64,000 nt of DNA, taken from NCBI GenBank assembly GCA_017405525.1, contig JAFRAH010000007.1:1-64000 (forward strand). Reading direction: 5' to 3'. Position 1 is the first letter of the stretch, and each line of letters opens with the position of its first letter. Source of the DNA: Synergistaceae bacterium. Lineage in GTDB: Bacteria; Synergistota; Synergistia; Synergistales; Aminobacteriaceae. The translations under genes and the position numbers were made by a program. The notes beneath the pieces are model-generated. The model was not told where the DNA came from. It saw nothing but the letters and a program-made list of their open reading frames with translations, and ran no database searches. Positions 1-8,799 of this stretch are shown piece by piece.

Positions 1-22
1 CCTCAGCTCCACCATTTCCCCC

Positions 23-547
23 CTAGTTCACACACAACCCAGAGCCGCAATCACCGCATAACCCTTCAGCCTTGAGCCACTGACCCGCCGGATGATGACC
101 CAGACCAATGAATGATGCCGCCTGAAGGTGAAGACACTTGACGCTTAACCCCCCCTCGCCGACATGAATCCCTCCCACTCCTCCGCGCATAACGTCCCGG
201 AAAATCTTGGGCCTGTACCTCCGCACAAACTCGTTCATTCTTTTGCCGCCAAGCCTGAGCCTCAAGACCTGATGCATCATGTTGTAGCGTCTCCATTCGT
301 GGACAAGCCCCCGTGAGGTGATGTAGTCCTGAAGTTCACGGACACCGCCAGAACTCTCGATCATCCCCGCACGTTTCACGAGATAGGGGCAAACAAGCCA
401 GAAACTTGTCGGGAATACTTTACGCCGCCTTCCCCACGGCCTACACACCTGAACTTGAACCCGTCCGAACCTGCAACGCTTAACCCACGCAACAAAAACG
501 GGAGATGCCCCGTTAATGAGACATCCCCCGTATTCTAATACCTTCAT
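23..547 (-). CDS. DUF501 family protein
   Basis: A 174-codon ORF. It has an R-C-R-F-G segment near residue 24, then F-P-T-S-F-W-L-V-C-P and an M-I-E-S-S-G-G segment, and ends with V-K-C-L-H-L-Q-A-A. This order (RC-x-G, FPT-W-x2-CP, LES-G, and a C-terminal VKCLH) is that of DUF501, a family of about 150-170 residues with no established function. No signal peptide or membrane segment is seen. The ATG begins one base after the stop of the S1-domain gene upstream, so the two are very likely cotranscribed and perhaps translationally coupled. The first 20 or so residues look less conserved. The family call is good; the role is unknown. Confidence 0.8.
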   Translation of the reverse strand: MKVLEYGGCLINGASPVFVAWVKRCRFGRVQVQVCRPWGRRRKVFPTSFWLVCPYLVKRAGMIESSGGVRELQDYITSRGLVHEWRRYNMMHQVLRLRLGGKRMNEFVRRYRPKIFRDVMRGGVGGIHVGEGGLSVKCLHLQAASFIGLGHHPAGQWLKAEGLCGDCGSGLCVN

Positions 548-548
548 T

Positions 549-1118
549 CTAGTAGTCCCTGCTGTTCCTGCGTCTTGCCGGGCCGCGTCCCGAACGTGCT
601 GAGTTCCGCGTGTTGAGGTCGGTGATTTTTGCCTCGCTCGTCTTCAGGAATGAGGCCATCTTCTTCTCGAAACTGTCAGCCTCCTCCGGGTTTGCCTCCC
701 TGTATGCCTCCTGCATCTGGTGAAAGTCCCTTGCACCGTGAAATTCGCGCGGATTGCTCCGGGGCTCTCTGGGCTCTCTCATTGGCGGCCTTCCGTTGGT
801 GTCATGGCCGGGCATCATCCTTCTGGGCGGTCTCGACTGCTGGGCGGGCGGCTCCTGCGTCTGCTTCAGCGATAAGTCTATACGTCCTCTCTCGTCGATC
901 CTGATTACTTTGGCCTGTATCTTGTCCCCGATATTCAGGACGGCGTTTATGTCCTTCACGAACGAATACGACAGCTCGGAAATATGTATCATACCCTTGC
1001 GGCTGTTCTTCGTGATCCTGACAAATGCCCCGTAAGGCTGTATCTGCTCAACGGTGCACTCTACAATTTCCCCTGTCTCTACTCCGGCTGTAATGTCAAT
1101 GCTCTTAGCCTCGGACAT
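549..1118 (-). CDS. S1 RNA-binding domain protein (YabR-like)
   Basis: 189 codons. Residues about 13-85 form a single S1 OB-fold: the G-E-I-V-E-C-T-V start, Y-G-A-F-V-R-I, the G-M-I-H-I-S-E-L core and a closing G-R-I-D-L-S-L-K. S1 domains bind single-stranded RNA. The rest is a low-complexity, Arg/Pro/Gly-rich tail ending in R-G-P-A-R-R-R-N, probably disordered and able to add nonspecific RNA affinity. Small single-S1 proteins of this kind (YabR/general stress protein 13 type) associate with ribosomes in Firmicutes; that role is inferred here. It lies directly upstream of the DUF501 gene. Confidence 0.85.
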   Translation of the reverse strand: MSEAKSIDITAGVETGEIVECTVEQIQPYGAFVRITKNSRKGMIHISELSYSFVKDINAVLNIGDKIQAKVIRIDERGRIDLSLKQTQEPPAQQSRPPRRMMPGHDTNGRPPMREPREPRSNPREFHGARDFHQMQEAYREANPEEADSFEKKMASFLKTSEAKITDLNTRNSARSGRGPARRRNSRDY

Positions 1119-1153
1119 TCTGAAACTTTACTCCCCTGAAAAAAATTTTTGTG

Positions 1154-1741
1154 TTACTCCCAACGCCATTCGGGTTTTTCGCCAAGCCCTAAACGCCGGA
1201 CAAGGTAAACATTCCTGGCCTTGAGCTGGCGGCTTCCCGGTTTGTACCAGACCAATAAAGTCCCGCGCTGTTTGTTCAACGCTAATTTTAACACGGCACC
1301 TTCAACTACAGGCCCATAGCACGCCAAGATTACCCCGCCCCCGGAAAGTTCAGGCTTCTTCTTCATGTAGCGTAGAATGTTCGCCCGTTCCTGCGGGAGT
1401 GCCTGTACCTGCTTGAGCATCGTCCATGTCTTGGGCTTCCTCATGAGCTGGTATTTGTGCGTCTTGATGTCTTCCTTCACGTAGCGTTTCACCCTGATGT
1501 TCTTTGCCTTTATGCCCTTGCCCGAAAATTTCACGTTCACGGCAGGACGCTTCACCTTCTCCGTGAACTCCCCAAAGTCGAACGGCCTCGATACTTCGGC
1601 AGGAATTGACGGCCTCATGCTGAAGGTCTCAACCCTCTTCATGTTCTTGTGGACTTCGGGCGGCTCAATGCTGAAGTCATCAACCCTGTAGACGTTCACC
1701 CTGCGTGTTATGTGCCGCGCAAGGAAATCACGTACTCCCAT
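1154..1741 (-). CDS. Hypothetical basic protein
   Basis: 195 codons, not recognised. The protein is strongly basic, with a Lys/Arg-rich central part (residues about 75-135), and has no signal peptide or obvious membrane segment. A motif S-G-G-G-V-I-L-A-C-Y-G-P near residue 133 is followed by a predicted beta-rich C-terminus ending in W-R-W-E. The ATG abuts the stop codon of the upstream hypothetical gene (TAG directly followed by ATG), so the two form a coupled pair. Nucleic-acid binding could be guessed from charge alone, but nothing in the sequence proves it. Confidence 0.55.
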   Translation of the reverse strand: MGVRDFLARHITRRVNVYRVDDFSIEPPEVHKNMKRVETFSMRPSIPAEVSRPFDFGEFTEKVKRPAVNVKFSGKGIKAKNIRVKRYVKEDIKTHKYQLMRKPKTWTMLKQVQALPQERANILRYMKKKPELSGGGVILACYGPVVEGAVLKLALNKQRGTLLVWYKPGSRQLKARNVYLVRRLGLGEKPEWRWE

Positions 1742-2296
1742 CTACCTCGCTCCTGACGCAAGAAAGCTCAGTGCCTTGTCGAGCCTCACGAACGGTTCAA
1801 GAACGTCCATAGTTCCGGCCGCCTCAGTCAGGATTGCCGCCGTCTGCTGAATCTCGTCAGGACGTATTCCCCCCGGAAATTCTGCCCTCATTGGTGCGCC
1901 GTTCTCGTTGGCCTGGATCAGGAACACTCCGGGGTCTGCCGTCGTCTCAATGTGTCCCTTCGCGTCAAGCGGGACATGCGGGGACTCCTCAAGCATTACG
2001 GTTTTGACCCGGCTCTTCTCCCTGAGCGGCGAAAGTATGTCGGGGTCGTTGCAGATCCATAGTTGCGGGTCAGTCTCCACAGCGTCAAGGAGGCTCTCAA
2101 GTATGAGCTTCTCCTTCGCGTATTTCCCGAATGCCTCGCCGTAAAGTATCCTCGAAAGCTGGTCTGGCCTCAAAGGGTCAGTGCGTGTGAAGTCGAGCGG
2201 AAAACCCTTTGCGTCAGTGATGAGTGCCGCACCACGTATCTGTGTCTCTGTGCCGTCAATGACTATGTAGCCGAGCGTGTTATTTGGTGATGCCAT
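1742..2296 (-). CDS. Hypothetical protein
   Basis: 184 codons, not recognised. The start G-Y-I-V-I-D-G-T-E-T-Q-I-R-G-A-A-L-I is beta-rich. Mixed alpha/beta sequence follows, with two acidic L-E-S-L-L-D-A and L-D-K-A-L-S helices. No transmembrane segment, signal peptide or catalytic signature was seen. It is tightly coupled to the basic hypothetical protein downstream (stop and start adjacent). It lies between a degraded aspartokinase and an S1 protein, which gives no functional hint. The 79-bp gap upstream holds an AT-rich stretch that could carry a promoter. Confidence 0.55.
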   Translation of the reverse strand: MASPNNTLGYIVIDGTETQIRGAALITDAKGFPLDFTRTDPLRPDQLSRILYGEAFGKYAKEKLILESLLDAVETDPQLWICNDPDILSPLREKSRVKTVMLEESPHVPLDAKGHIETTADPGVFLIQANENGAPMRAEFPGGIRPDEIQQTAAILTEAAGTMDVLEPFVRLDKALSFLASGAR

Positions 2297-2375
2297 GAAT
2301 ATATTTACTCTCCTTAAGGTGTGATTGTCTTGATTATATTATCGGAACTTCAGCATGATATGAATATTTTATGCA

Positions 2376-3710
2376 TCAGCTCAAAATCATGGCACTGTAC
2401 AACGCCCTCACCGTGTTTTCATAATCGTCATCATAAACGCCTATAATGATGTTCAGGTCATCCGAACCCTGCTCAATCATCCTTACTTTTATTCCGGCCT
2501 CAGCTATGGCATCGAATATCTTGGCAAATATCCCCTTCACCGTCCCCATCCCCTGACCCACTACGGTGATGAGCGACAAATTTTTCTCTACGGTTATTTT
2601 CTCAGGGTGTATCGCGTCATTAAGTGCCTGAATTATCTCAGGTCTCTTCAGGTCAAACAGGGGGTTCTTCACGACGATCGAGAACCTGTAGATGCCTGAC
2701 ATGTAATGTTCGCACGAGATATTTCGTTCGGTGAATATCCCGAAGACTTTCTGACCTATGCCCGTAAGCCTGTTCAGCCCGAACTTCTCGATGTGCATGA
2801 TCCTGTAGTTCCTCCGGCCTGCGATACATGCGGCAACGTTACGCCTCGACTCAGGCGGGAGCTCGTCAGTTACGCCAGTTCCCTCGTCGTCAATGTCGAA
2901 TATGTTGCGTATGCCGAGGGGTATTCCCATGTTCTGCATGAGAAGTATCACGTCCTCATGAAGTACGTTGATTCCCATGTAGGTCAGCTGCTTGAGTTCC
3001 TCGTAGGTTATGTGCCTTATGACTTCGGGATTGCCGACTATGGACGGGTCAGCACTATATATCTTTGTGGTCTCGGTCCATTTTTCGCAGAGCCCGGCAT
3101 TTATTGCCCGTGATATTACTGCGGCTGTAGTGTCTCCTCCACCACGTGGGAAGAGCTTTATCCCGGTCCCGCCTATTGAGCCGTAGAAACCGGGGATCAC
3201 TGCATGTTCCGTTTTTTCGAGTATTCTTGAAGTTGCCGTGAATGTCTTTTCCTGGTCTATCCTGCCCTCCTTGCCGAAGAATATCAATGAGGCCGCGTCA
3301 ATGAACTGCCAGCCCAGATATTCAGCGAGTATCTTGGCCATGATGTATTCCCCGCGGCTTACGATGAAGTCATTTCCCTTCCCGAAGAACAAATTTTTCT
3401 TCACTACGGCAATTTCAGCGTCAATGTCGAAATTTATTCCCAAGCCCTGGATTATCTCAGCGAAACGGTCTCGTACCCTCTTGAGCATCTCGTTGAAGTT
3501 CTCTCTGTTCTCGTAGCGTGAATTGAGGATGAAGAGCATATCGGTAATCTTCACGTCCTCGGCATGGCGGGCTCCTGGTGCTGAGGCCACGACGTAGCGG
3601 CGTGAGGGATCGGACATGATGATTTCGGCTGTCTTCCTTACCATCTCGGCAGTGGACAGAGCGATGCTTCCGAATTTCGACACAATAACGTTGTTGCTCA
3701 CGGTAAACAT
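2376..3710 (-). CDS. Aspartokinase paralogue with degraded active site
   Basis: 444 codons, aligned end to end with the neighbouring lysC product: an amino-acid kinase domain (residues about 8-290) followed by two ACT domains. Several positions conserved in working aspartate kinases are altered. The N-terminal K-F-G-G-T-S reads K-F-G-S-I-A, the G-G-S-D nucleotide/aspartate loop reads G-G-G-D, W-T-D-V reads W-T-E-T, A-D-P-R-I-V reads A-D-P-S-I-V, and M-G-A-S-V-L-H reads M-G-I-N-V-L-H. The S-R-G-E segment and the ACT region are kept. The frame is intact, so the gene is probably under selection, perhaps as a ligand-sensing partner of the active enzyme. It lies beyond the lysC terminator, so it may have its own promoter. 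Confidence 0.75.
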   Translation of the reverse strand: MFTVSNNVIVSKFGSIALSTAEMVRKTAEIIMSDPSRRYVVASAPGARHAEDVKITDMLFILNSRYENRENFNEMLKRVRDRFAEIIQGLGINFDIDAEIAVVKKNLFFGKGNDFIVSRGEYIMAKILAEYLGWQFIDAASLIFFGKEGRIDQEKTFTATSRILEKTEHAVIPGFYGSIGGTGIKLFPRGGGDTTAAVISRAINAGLCEKWTETTKIYSADPSIVGNPEVIRHITYEELKQLTYMGINVLHEDVILLMQNMGIPLGIRNIFDIDDEGTGVTDELPPESRRNVAACIAGRRNYRIMHIEKFGLNRLTGIGQKVFGIFTERNISCEHYMSGIYRFSIVVKNPLFDLKRPEIIQALNDAIHPEKITVEKNLSLITVVGQGMGTVKGIFAKIFDAIAEAGIKVRMIEQGSDDLNIIIGVYDDDYENTVRALYSAMILS

Positions 3711-3794
3711 TCCCCCTTTTGCGTGTGAACTTTGCTTTGAGGCAATAACAAAATAGAATTGTTGTGATGACTGTAAATTATAATATTTCCGGGC

Positions 3795-3824
3795 AAAAAA
3801 ATATCCCCCATATTTCAGGGGGAA
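3795..3824 (-). terminator. Intrinsic terminator after lysC
   Basis: On the minus strand, directly after the lysC stop, a T-C-C-C-C-C arm (3818-3823) pairs with a G-G-G-G-G-A arm (3804-3809) across an 8-base loop. A run of seven T follows (3795-3801). It should end the dapA-to-lysC transcript and separate the second aspartokinase-like gene from it. Confidence 0.75.
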
Positions 3825-3830
3825 TTAGCG

Positions 3831-5153
3831 TTAATGCTCTATCATTGCTCCGTATAAGGCATTTATTGACTTCTCATAGTCTGCCTCATCAACTCCGATT
3901 ATTATGTTCATCTCGTCCGAGCCTTGGTCTATCATCCTGATGTTCACCCCGGCACCGGCAAGTGCAGTAAATATCTTTGCGGCCACTCCCTTGACGCTCA
4001 CCATACCTTCACCTACAACGGCAATCATGGCAAGCCCCTTCTCTATCGTGATGAAGTCAGGGGCAAGTTCGTTCTTTATCCCCCTGAGTATCTCGTCGCG
4101 TTTTGCCTCGAACATAAGGCTGTTGACGACAACCGATATAGTGTCAATTCCTGTCGGGCAGTGCTCGAAGGGTATTCCGTTGCGTGAGAAGATATAGAGC
4201 AGCCTCGCCCCGAAGCCTGTCTCGCCGTTCATCTGGGACTTCTCGACACGTATGCTGCTGAAGCCCTTGCGCCCCGCAATCCCCGTAACTGCCCCGCGCT
4301 TAACGTCAGGCGGCAATGTCGCGGCAATAAGCGTCCCGTTGTCGCCGGGGGAATTGGTGTTGCGTATGTTGATGGGTATTCCGGCGGCTCTCACTGGGAA
4401 CACTGCATCCTCATGAAGAACGCTCGCGCCCATGTAGGAGAGCTCCCGCAGCTCGGTGTAGGTGATGTACTCGATCACTCTGGGACTGTCGACTATCCTG
4501 GGGTCAGCACTGAGCATCCCTGATACGTCCGTCCAGTTCTCGTAGATGTCAGCCTTGACCGAACGCGCAACGATTGAGCCGGTAATGTCTGAGCCACCGC
4601 GTGAGAACGTCTTGATGCTCCCGTCAGGCATTGACCCGTAGAACCCCGGGATTACTGCACAAGGAAGCTCCCTCAGTCTCTCGTTCATGGTGAGGAATGT
4701 TTTTGCCTCGTCAAGAAATCCGTTGTCGTTGAAGAAAATCACTTCAGCCGCGTCAACGAACGGCCACCCCAGGAACTCAGCAATAATCTTCGAGTTCAGG
4801 TATTCGCCACGGCTCGCAAGGAAGTCTGCCGGGGGGTACTTCCGCATTTCCTGGTCTATCGCGTCAATCTCTGCGGAAATGTCGAAGGTTATTCCCAGTT
4901 CCCGGATGATTGAGGCGTAACGTTCCCTGATTTTCGCAAGAGTGCCGGAATACTCATCGCCCTTTGCGAACTCAGAGTAGCAGCTGTAGAGCAAATCCGT
5001 AACCTTGATGTCGTCCTTTGAGCGTTTTCCCGGAGCTGAGGCAACAAGACACTTTCTCTCAGGGTTGGACTTTACTATCCCCGCAACCTTCTTTATCTGT
5101 GAGGCATCCGCTAATGATGTTCCGCCGAACTTAACCGTGATTATCCTGCTCAA
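3831..5153 (-). CDS. lysC: Aspartate kinase
   Basis: 440 codons. Phosphorylates L-aspartate to aspartyl-4-phosphate, the first step toward lysine/diaminopimelate, threonine and methionine. All family motifs are present: K-F-G-G-T-S-L at residue 8, S-R-G-E-Y near 120, R-G-G-S-D-I-T, W-T-D-V-S-G and A-D-P-R-I-V, followed by two ACT domains ending about residue 430. Length and motif style (A-P-G-K-R, G-G-S-D-I-T) match the clostridial-type monofunctional enzyme. It is last in the dap operon, five bases after the deacetylase stop, and is followed by a terminator. Feedback inhibition through the ACT domains is expected from family knowledge; which amino acid acts cannot be read from the sequence. 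Confidence 0.93.
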   Translation of the reverse strand: MSRIITVKFGGTSLADASQIKKVAGIVKSNPERKCLVASAPGKRSKDDIKVTDLLYSCYSEFAKGDEYSGTLAKIRERYASIIRELGITFDISAEIDAIDQEMRKYPPADFLASRGEYLNSKIIAEFLGWPFVDAAEVIFFNDNGFLDEAKTFLTMNERLRELPCAVIPGFYGSMPDGSIKTFSRGGSDITGSIVARSVKADIYENWTDVSGMLSADPRIVDSPRVIEYITYTELRELSYMGASVLHEDAVFPVRAAGIPINIRNTNSPGDNGTLIAATLPPDVKRGAVTGIAGRKGFSSIRVEKSQMNGETGFGARLLYIFSRNGIPFEHCPTGIDTISVVVNSLMFEAKRDEILRGIKNELAPDFITIEKGLAMIAVVGEGMVSVKGVAAKIFTALAGAGVNIRMIDQGSDEMNIIIGVDEADYEKSINALYGAMIEH

Positions 5154-5158
5154 TTTCC

Positions 5159-6310
5159 CTAGTTCTCTCCTGTCTTGTTGTATGCGTAAACTGATGATGA
5201 ATGCATGGCCGAAGCCGTAACTATTGCGTCAGGTACGGGCAGGAACTTGTCGCTGTGGAGGGGGTATTCACAGCCTGCCCCAATGTGGTAGAAACACCCT
5301 GTCCTAGCCATGATGAAGCACCCGAAATCCTCGCTGATGTACAGCGGCCTCTCTATCACGTGGACGTTCTCAGGGCCGAAGACATTGCGGGCTGTCGTCT
5401 CAAGGAGTGAGGTTACAGCGTCGTTGTCGTTGATGATTCCGGGACAAGAGTCCGTAACCTCACACTCACAACTTGCGCCGAAGCCTGAGCTCACTTCACG
5501 GCAGATTGTGTCGAGTTCCCTGCACAATTCCGCGCGCCTGTCGACCCCGTAAGTTCTGATTATCCCGGCCATCTCTGCCCTGCCCGCAAGAATGTTGTTC
5601 GCCGTCCCAGCATGTAGCATTCCCACACTGACGACAGAACCGGGCTTGTTCATGTCTAGGAGTCGGGGGACTATATGGGCTGATACCTCGATGCTGTCTA
5701 TGCCCTTGTCCCTCATTGCACCGTGTGATGACCTCCCGATGACTGAGACCTTCCACGTTGCTGAAGCCGCGTAGAAGTCCCCGTACTTTATCCCGACAGT
5801 CCCGGCAGGCAGTGAAGGGTCAACGTGGCAGCCAAACACCGCATCAACCCCCTCAAGGCATCCGGCATCAATCATCCGCTGTGCTCCTCCCTCGCCTTCC
5901 TCGTCAGGCTGGAAGAGGAACGTAACCGATCCGCTGAGCTCGTTCCTGTGTGAGCTGAGTATCATTGCCGCACCGAGTGCACCCGTGATGTGTACGTCAT
6001 GGCCGCAAGCGTGCATCATTCCCGGTGTCCTGCTGGCGAAATCACAACCTGTAGCCTCAGTTACCGGGAGTGCGTCAATGTCTGAACGTACCGCCGAATT
6101 TTTCCCCGGCAATCCTCCGTCAAGCCTCGCGATTATTGCCGTTCCGAGTATTCGCCTGTGGGGTATTCCTGCCCCGTCAAGGCAGCGTTCTATGAGTTCC
6201 GCCGTCCTGTATTCATGGTTGCCTAGTTCGGGGATACGGTGAAACTCCTTGCGAATCTCCGTCAGCTTGGGCTTGAGGCTTTGGGCTTCCTGAAGAAAGT
6301 TTATTGACAT
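5159..6310 (-). CDS. N-acetyldiaminopimelate deacetylase (M20 amidohydrolase)
   Basis: 383 codons from the chosen ATG at 6310; an in-frame start at 6394 would overlap dapH by more than 80 bases and adds no family sequence. This is an M20 peptidase: H-A-C-G-H-D-V-H (metal ligands), the P-D-E-E-G-E-G-G acidic motif, G-C-H-V-D-P and a C-terminal lid, ending near a H-I-G-A-G-C-E-Y-P-L-H-S motif. M20 genes next to dapH, as in Bacillus ykuR, remove the acetyl group from N-acetyl-LL-diaminopimelate in the acetylase pathway. That assignment here rests on the dapA-dapB-dapH-lysC context; by sequence alone it could be another aminoacyl amidohydrolase. Confidence 0.87.
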   Translation of the reverse strand: MSINFLQEAQSLKPKLTEIRKEFHRIPELGNHEYRTAELIERCLDGAGIPHRRILGTAIIARLDGGLPGKNSAVRSDIDALPVTEATGCDFASRTPGMMHACGHDVHITGALGAAMILSSHRNELSGSVTFLFQPDEEGEGGAQRMIDAGCLEGVDAVFGCHVDPSLPAGTVGIKYGDFYAASATWKVSVIGRSSHGAMRDKGIDSIEVSAHIVPRLLDMNKPGSVVSVGMLHAGTANNILAGRAEMAGIIRTYGVDRRAELCRELDTICREVSSGFGASCECEVTDSCPGIINDNDAVTSLLETTARNVFGPENVHVIERPLYISEDFGCFIMARTGCFYHIGAGCEYPLHSDKFLPVPDAIVTASAMHSSSVYAYNKTGEN

Positions 6311-6312
6311 GT

Positions 6313-7020
6313 CTATATCTTCCTGAGTGATTGCTGTAACGCCGTCTTGAGGGTAGTAGTGTCGTCCTTGTCCTTGATGACTCTTGCAGGACACCCGGCA
6401 ACGACCTTCCCCGGTTCAACGTCCTCAATCACCACAGCACCGGCAGCAACCACAGCACCCGCACCGATGTGGACACCCTCAATCACTACAGCGTTAGCCC
6501 CGACAAGAACACCGTCATCAACCACTACAGGCTTTGCTGATGCTGGCTCGATTACCCCGGCAAGTACTGCTCCTGCTCCTATGTGGCAGTTCTTCCCGAC
6601 TGTTGCGCGGCCACCGAGCACTGCCCCCATGTCGATCATTGTTCCCTCGCCGACTATTGCCCCGATGTTGAGGATTGCCCCCATCATGATTACTGCGTTA
6701 CGGCCTATCGTTACGTTATCCCGGATTATTGCGCCCGGTTCAATCCTTGCGGGAATGTCCTTCATGTCCAGCAGGGGAATTGCGCTGTTACGTGCGGAGT
6801 TCTCTATGACGATGTCAGCTATTGCCTCACGGTTAGCCTCAATGACGGGCTGGAGTTCCGACCAGTCGCCGAATATCACCCTGTCGCCAGCACCGAATAC
6901 TTTTGCGTTCGTCCCTGTGAAGTCTACCGGGGATTTCTCGCGCAGGTATATCTTCACGGGGGTAACTTTCTTTGCGTCTGCTATGAACTTGATGATTTCC
7001 TGAGCGTCCATGTCATTCAC
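6313..7020 (-). CDS. dapH: Tetrahydrodipicolinate N-acetyltransferase
   Basis: 235 codons, the usual DapH length (236 in Bacillus). An N-terminal alpha/beta domain opens with A-Q-E-I-I-K-F-I-A and contains [15 protein letters not shown] left-handed beta-helix of hexapeptide repeats follows (residues about 90-205: [22 protein letters not shown]). It transfers acetyl from acetyl-CoA to tetrahydrodipicolinate. Its first eight bases overlap dapB and its stop precedes the deacetylase ATG by two bases, a tight operon. With the next gene it shows that this organism uses acetylated rather than succinylated intermediates. Confidence 0.94.
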   Translation of the reverse strand: MNDMDAQEIIKFIADAKKVTPVKIYLREKSPVDFTGTNAKVFGAGDRVIFGDWSELQPVIEANREAIADIVIENSARNSAIPLLDMKDIPARIEPGAIIRDNVTIGRNAVIMMGAILNIGAIVGEGTMIDMGAVLGGRATVGKNCHIGAGAVLAGVIEPASAKPVVVDDGVLVGANAVVIEGVHIGAGAVVAAGAVVIEDVEPGKVVAGCPARVIKDKDDTTTLKTALQQSLRKI

Positions 7021-7744
7021 CCGCGATAAAGTCTCTCATTCCGTAGAGCCCCGGCTTCTGGGAGATGAGCCACCTGACTGCCGACAATGCACCTTTGGCG
7101 AATAGTGCCCTGTTCTTCGCGTCATGACGTATTGTGATGGTTTCGAGGCCGTTCGAGAATATGACCTCATGGGTGCCGACTTCTGAGCCGTAACGCAATG
7201 AGTGAATGCCTATCTCGTTTTCGGGACGCTTGCCGTTCTCGTGCCTCCCAATGTTGAACGTTGAGCCTTCGCGGGCTTCCTGTATCCTTTTCGCGAGCAT
7301 TAATGCCGTGCCGCTGGGAACGTCTAATTTCTGGTTGTGGTGAGCCTCTATCATCTCAATGTCGCAATCACCGAATAAGCGCGCTACCCTCTCGGCAATA
7401 TCCGCGACAAGTGCCACACCTACCGACATATTGGGCGATATGAACACGGGGATTTTCCCGGAGGCCTCACGTATCAGGGATAACTCTTCGGGTGTCTGGC
7501 CTGTCGAGGCAATGAGGACGGGGATATTCCGCCCCACACAGTAGGACGTTACTGCCTGGGTTGCGGCATGGTTCGAGAAGTCCACCACAGCATCAGCCTC
7601 ACCGTTGAAGTCATCGAGGGCGTGATACTTCCCCCCTTCAGTCCCGAACGCAACATCAACTAGTGCCGCGATATTCTCACTTCCGGCCATGTCCGAGAGT
7701 ATATGCCCCATTTTGCCGCCAGCTCCGTTAATGATGAGCTTCAT
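7013..7744 (-). CDS. dapB: 4-hydroxy-tetrahydrodipicolinate reductase
   Basis: 243 codons. Reduces the DapA product to tetrahydrodipicolinate with NAD(P)H. The Rossmann start [10 protein letters not shown] binds the cofactor. The catalytic and substrate motif reads [15 protein letters not shown] near residue 135, where the family normally has D-A-P-S-G-T; Val for Ala is a mild change. The length is typical of the shorter DapB group. It follows dapA by 14 bases and overlaps dapH. Confidence 0.95.
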   Translation of the reverse strand: MKLIINGAGGKMGHILSDMAGSENIAALVDVAFGTEGGKYHALDDFNGEADAVVDFSNHAATQAVTSYCVGRNIPVLIASTGQTPEELSLIREASGKIPVFISPNMSVGVALVADIAERVARLFGDCDIEMIEAHHNQKLDVPSGTALMLAKRIQEAREGSTFNIGRHENGKRPENEIGIHSLRYGSEVGTHEVIFSNGLETITIRHDAKNRALFAKGALSAVRWLISQKPGLYGMRDFIAGE

Positions 7745-7758
7745 TCCAAGTTACCCCC

Positions 7759-8646
7759 CTAAATCAGCCCAAGCTCTCTCATTAGGGAGAACATATATTC
7801 CCTGTGGGCATCCTCCATAGGTACGAGCGGAAGCCTCACGTAGTTTTCGCAGAATCCCATTGCTGACATTGCGGCCTTGACGGGTATAGGGTTGGTCTCA
7901 CAGAAGAGGGCATTGATGAGCGGGAGCATCCTGCACTGAAGATCAGCGGCACCCTTAACGTCCCCGGCAAAGAACTTCTCGCATATCTCCATCGTGAGCT
8001 TTGGAGCAGGGTTCGAGAGGACGGAGATAACTCCTTGGCCTCCCATTGAGAGAATGGGCACTATCTGGTCGTCATTCCCTGAGTAAATATCCATCTTGTC
8101 GCCGATTAGCTGGGCTGTATGAACTATCTTGCTGATATTCGAGTTTGCTTCCTTGATGCCCTGGATCATGGGGTGGTCGGCAAGTTTCGCGTAGGTTTCG
8201 GGCTCTATGTTTATGCCGGTTCGTGAGGGGACGTTGTAGAGGATTATGGGTTTTGTCGAGGCATCGGCTATTGTCGTGTACATCTTCACGAGGCCGTTCT
8301 GTGTGGTCTTGTTGTAGTAGGGGGTAACGCAGAGCATCGCATCAGCCCCAACATCGCAGCAATACTTCGTGAGCTGTAGGGCATAGTTCGTGTCGTTCGA
8401 GCCTGTCGCGGCAATCACCACGCAACGCCCCGCAATACGTTCAACCGCGAACTTCACCACTGCCTTGTGCTCCGTGTCGTCGAGGGTTGAGCCTTCCCCT
8501 GTTGTCCCGGCAATAACGAGGGCGTTGATCCCCTGCTCACACTGCCAGTCAATAACGCGTCCGAACGAATCATAGTCGACACCGCTGGAGTTCATGGGTG
8601 TGATTAGTGCCGTAGCTACTCCCCTGAAAATGGGCTTCTCTGTCAT
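7759..8646 (-). CDS. dapA: 4-hydroxy-tetrahydrodipicolinate synthase
   Basis: 295 codons. Condenses pyruvate with aspartate semialdehyde, the committed step to diaminopimelate and lysine. A TIM barrel with all key motifs: G-T-T-G-E-G-S-T-L (residues about 46-54), Y-Y-N-K-T-T-Q-N-G-L with the catalytic Tyr, Y-N-V-P-S-R-T-G-I-N, and G-I-K-E-A-N-S-N with the Schiff-base Lys near 163. It is the first structural gene of the operon, preceded by an ORF-plus-terminator leader. A second DapA-family gene (46192-47097) in a catabolic cluster is clearly a different subgroup (G-T-N-G-E motif). Confidence 0.95.
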   Translation of the reverse strand: MTEKPIFRGVATALITPMNSSGVDYDSFGRVIDWQCEQGINALVIAGTTGEGSTLDDTEHKAVVKFAVERIAGRCVVIAATGSNDTNYALQLTKYCCDVGADAMLCVTPYYNKTTQNGLVKMYTTIADASTKPIILYNVPSRTGINIEPETYAKLADHPMIQGIKEANSNISKIVHTAQLIGDKMDIYSGNDDQIVPILSMGGQGVISVLSNPAPKLTMEICEKFFAGDVKGAADLQCRMLPLINALFCETNPIPVKAAMSAMGFCENYVRLPLVPMEDAHREYMFSLMRELGLI

Positions 8647-8684
8647 GTGAATACATCTCTCCTTGAACTGTGATTAACCCGCAC

Positions 8685-8719
8685 AAAAAAGACCGCCCAC
8701 CTTTGTGGAATGAGCGGCC
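8685..8719 (-). terminator. Intrinsic terminator in dap operon leader
   Basis: On the minus strand, arm G-G-C-C-G-C-T-C-A (8719-8711) pairs with T-G-G-G-C-G-G-T-C (8699-8691), nine pairs with G:U wobbles, and is followed by six T (8690-8685). It lies about 40 bases upstream of dapA and downstream of a short ORF, so transcription from the dap promoter must pass it. The placement is that of an attenuator. Confidence 0.7.
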
Positions 8720-8744
8720 TGCTAATATGCGAGTGCGTTAATAT

Positions 8745-8799
8745 CCGTCATCCACTAAGGCAAGATAACGTGAACACGCTTTATCTTGAGTGCTGACGG
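8745..8799 (-). promoter_or_regulatory. Long hairpin within dap leader
   Basis: An extended inverted repeat read on either strand: CCGTCA (8745-8750) with TGACGG (8794-8799), CACT with AGTG, and a perfect 8-bp core CAAGATAA (8761-8768) with TTATCTTG (8781-8788). It covers the second half of the 29-codon leader ORF and about ten bases after its stop, so ribosome position on the ORF would decide whether it forms. It may compete with the downstream terminator; this is inference from pairing by eye. Confidence 0.55.

Noticed and set aside
6347-7003. 218-codon ORF on the + strand over dapH
   Set aside because: Opposite-strand shadow of the hexapeptide-repeat coding region; repetitive Ala/Pro/Thr composition, no ribosome site or family motif.
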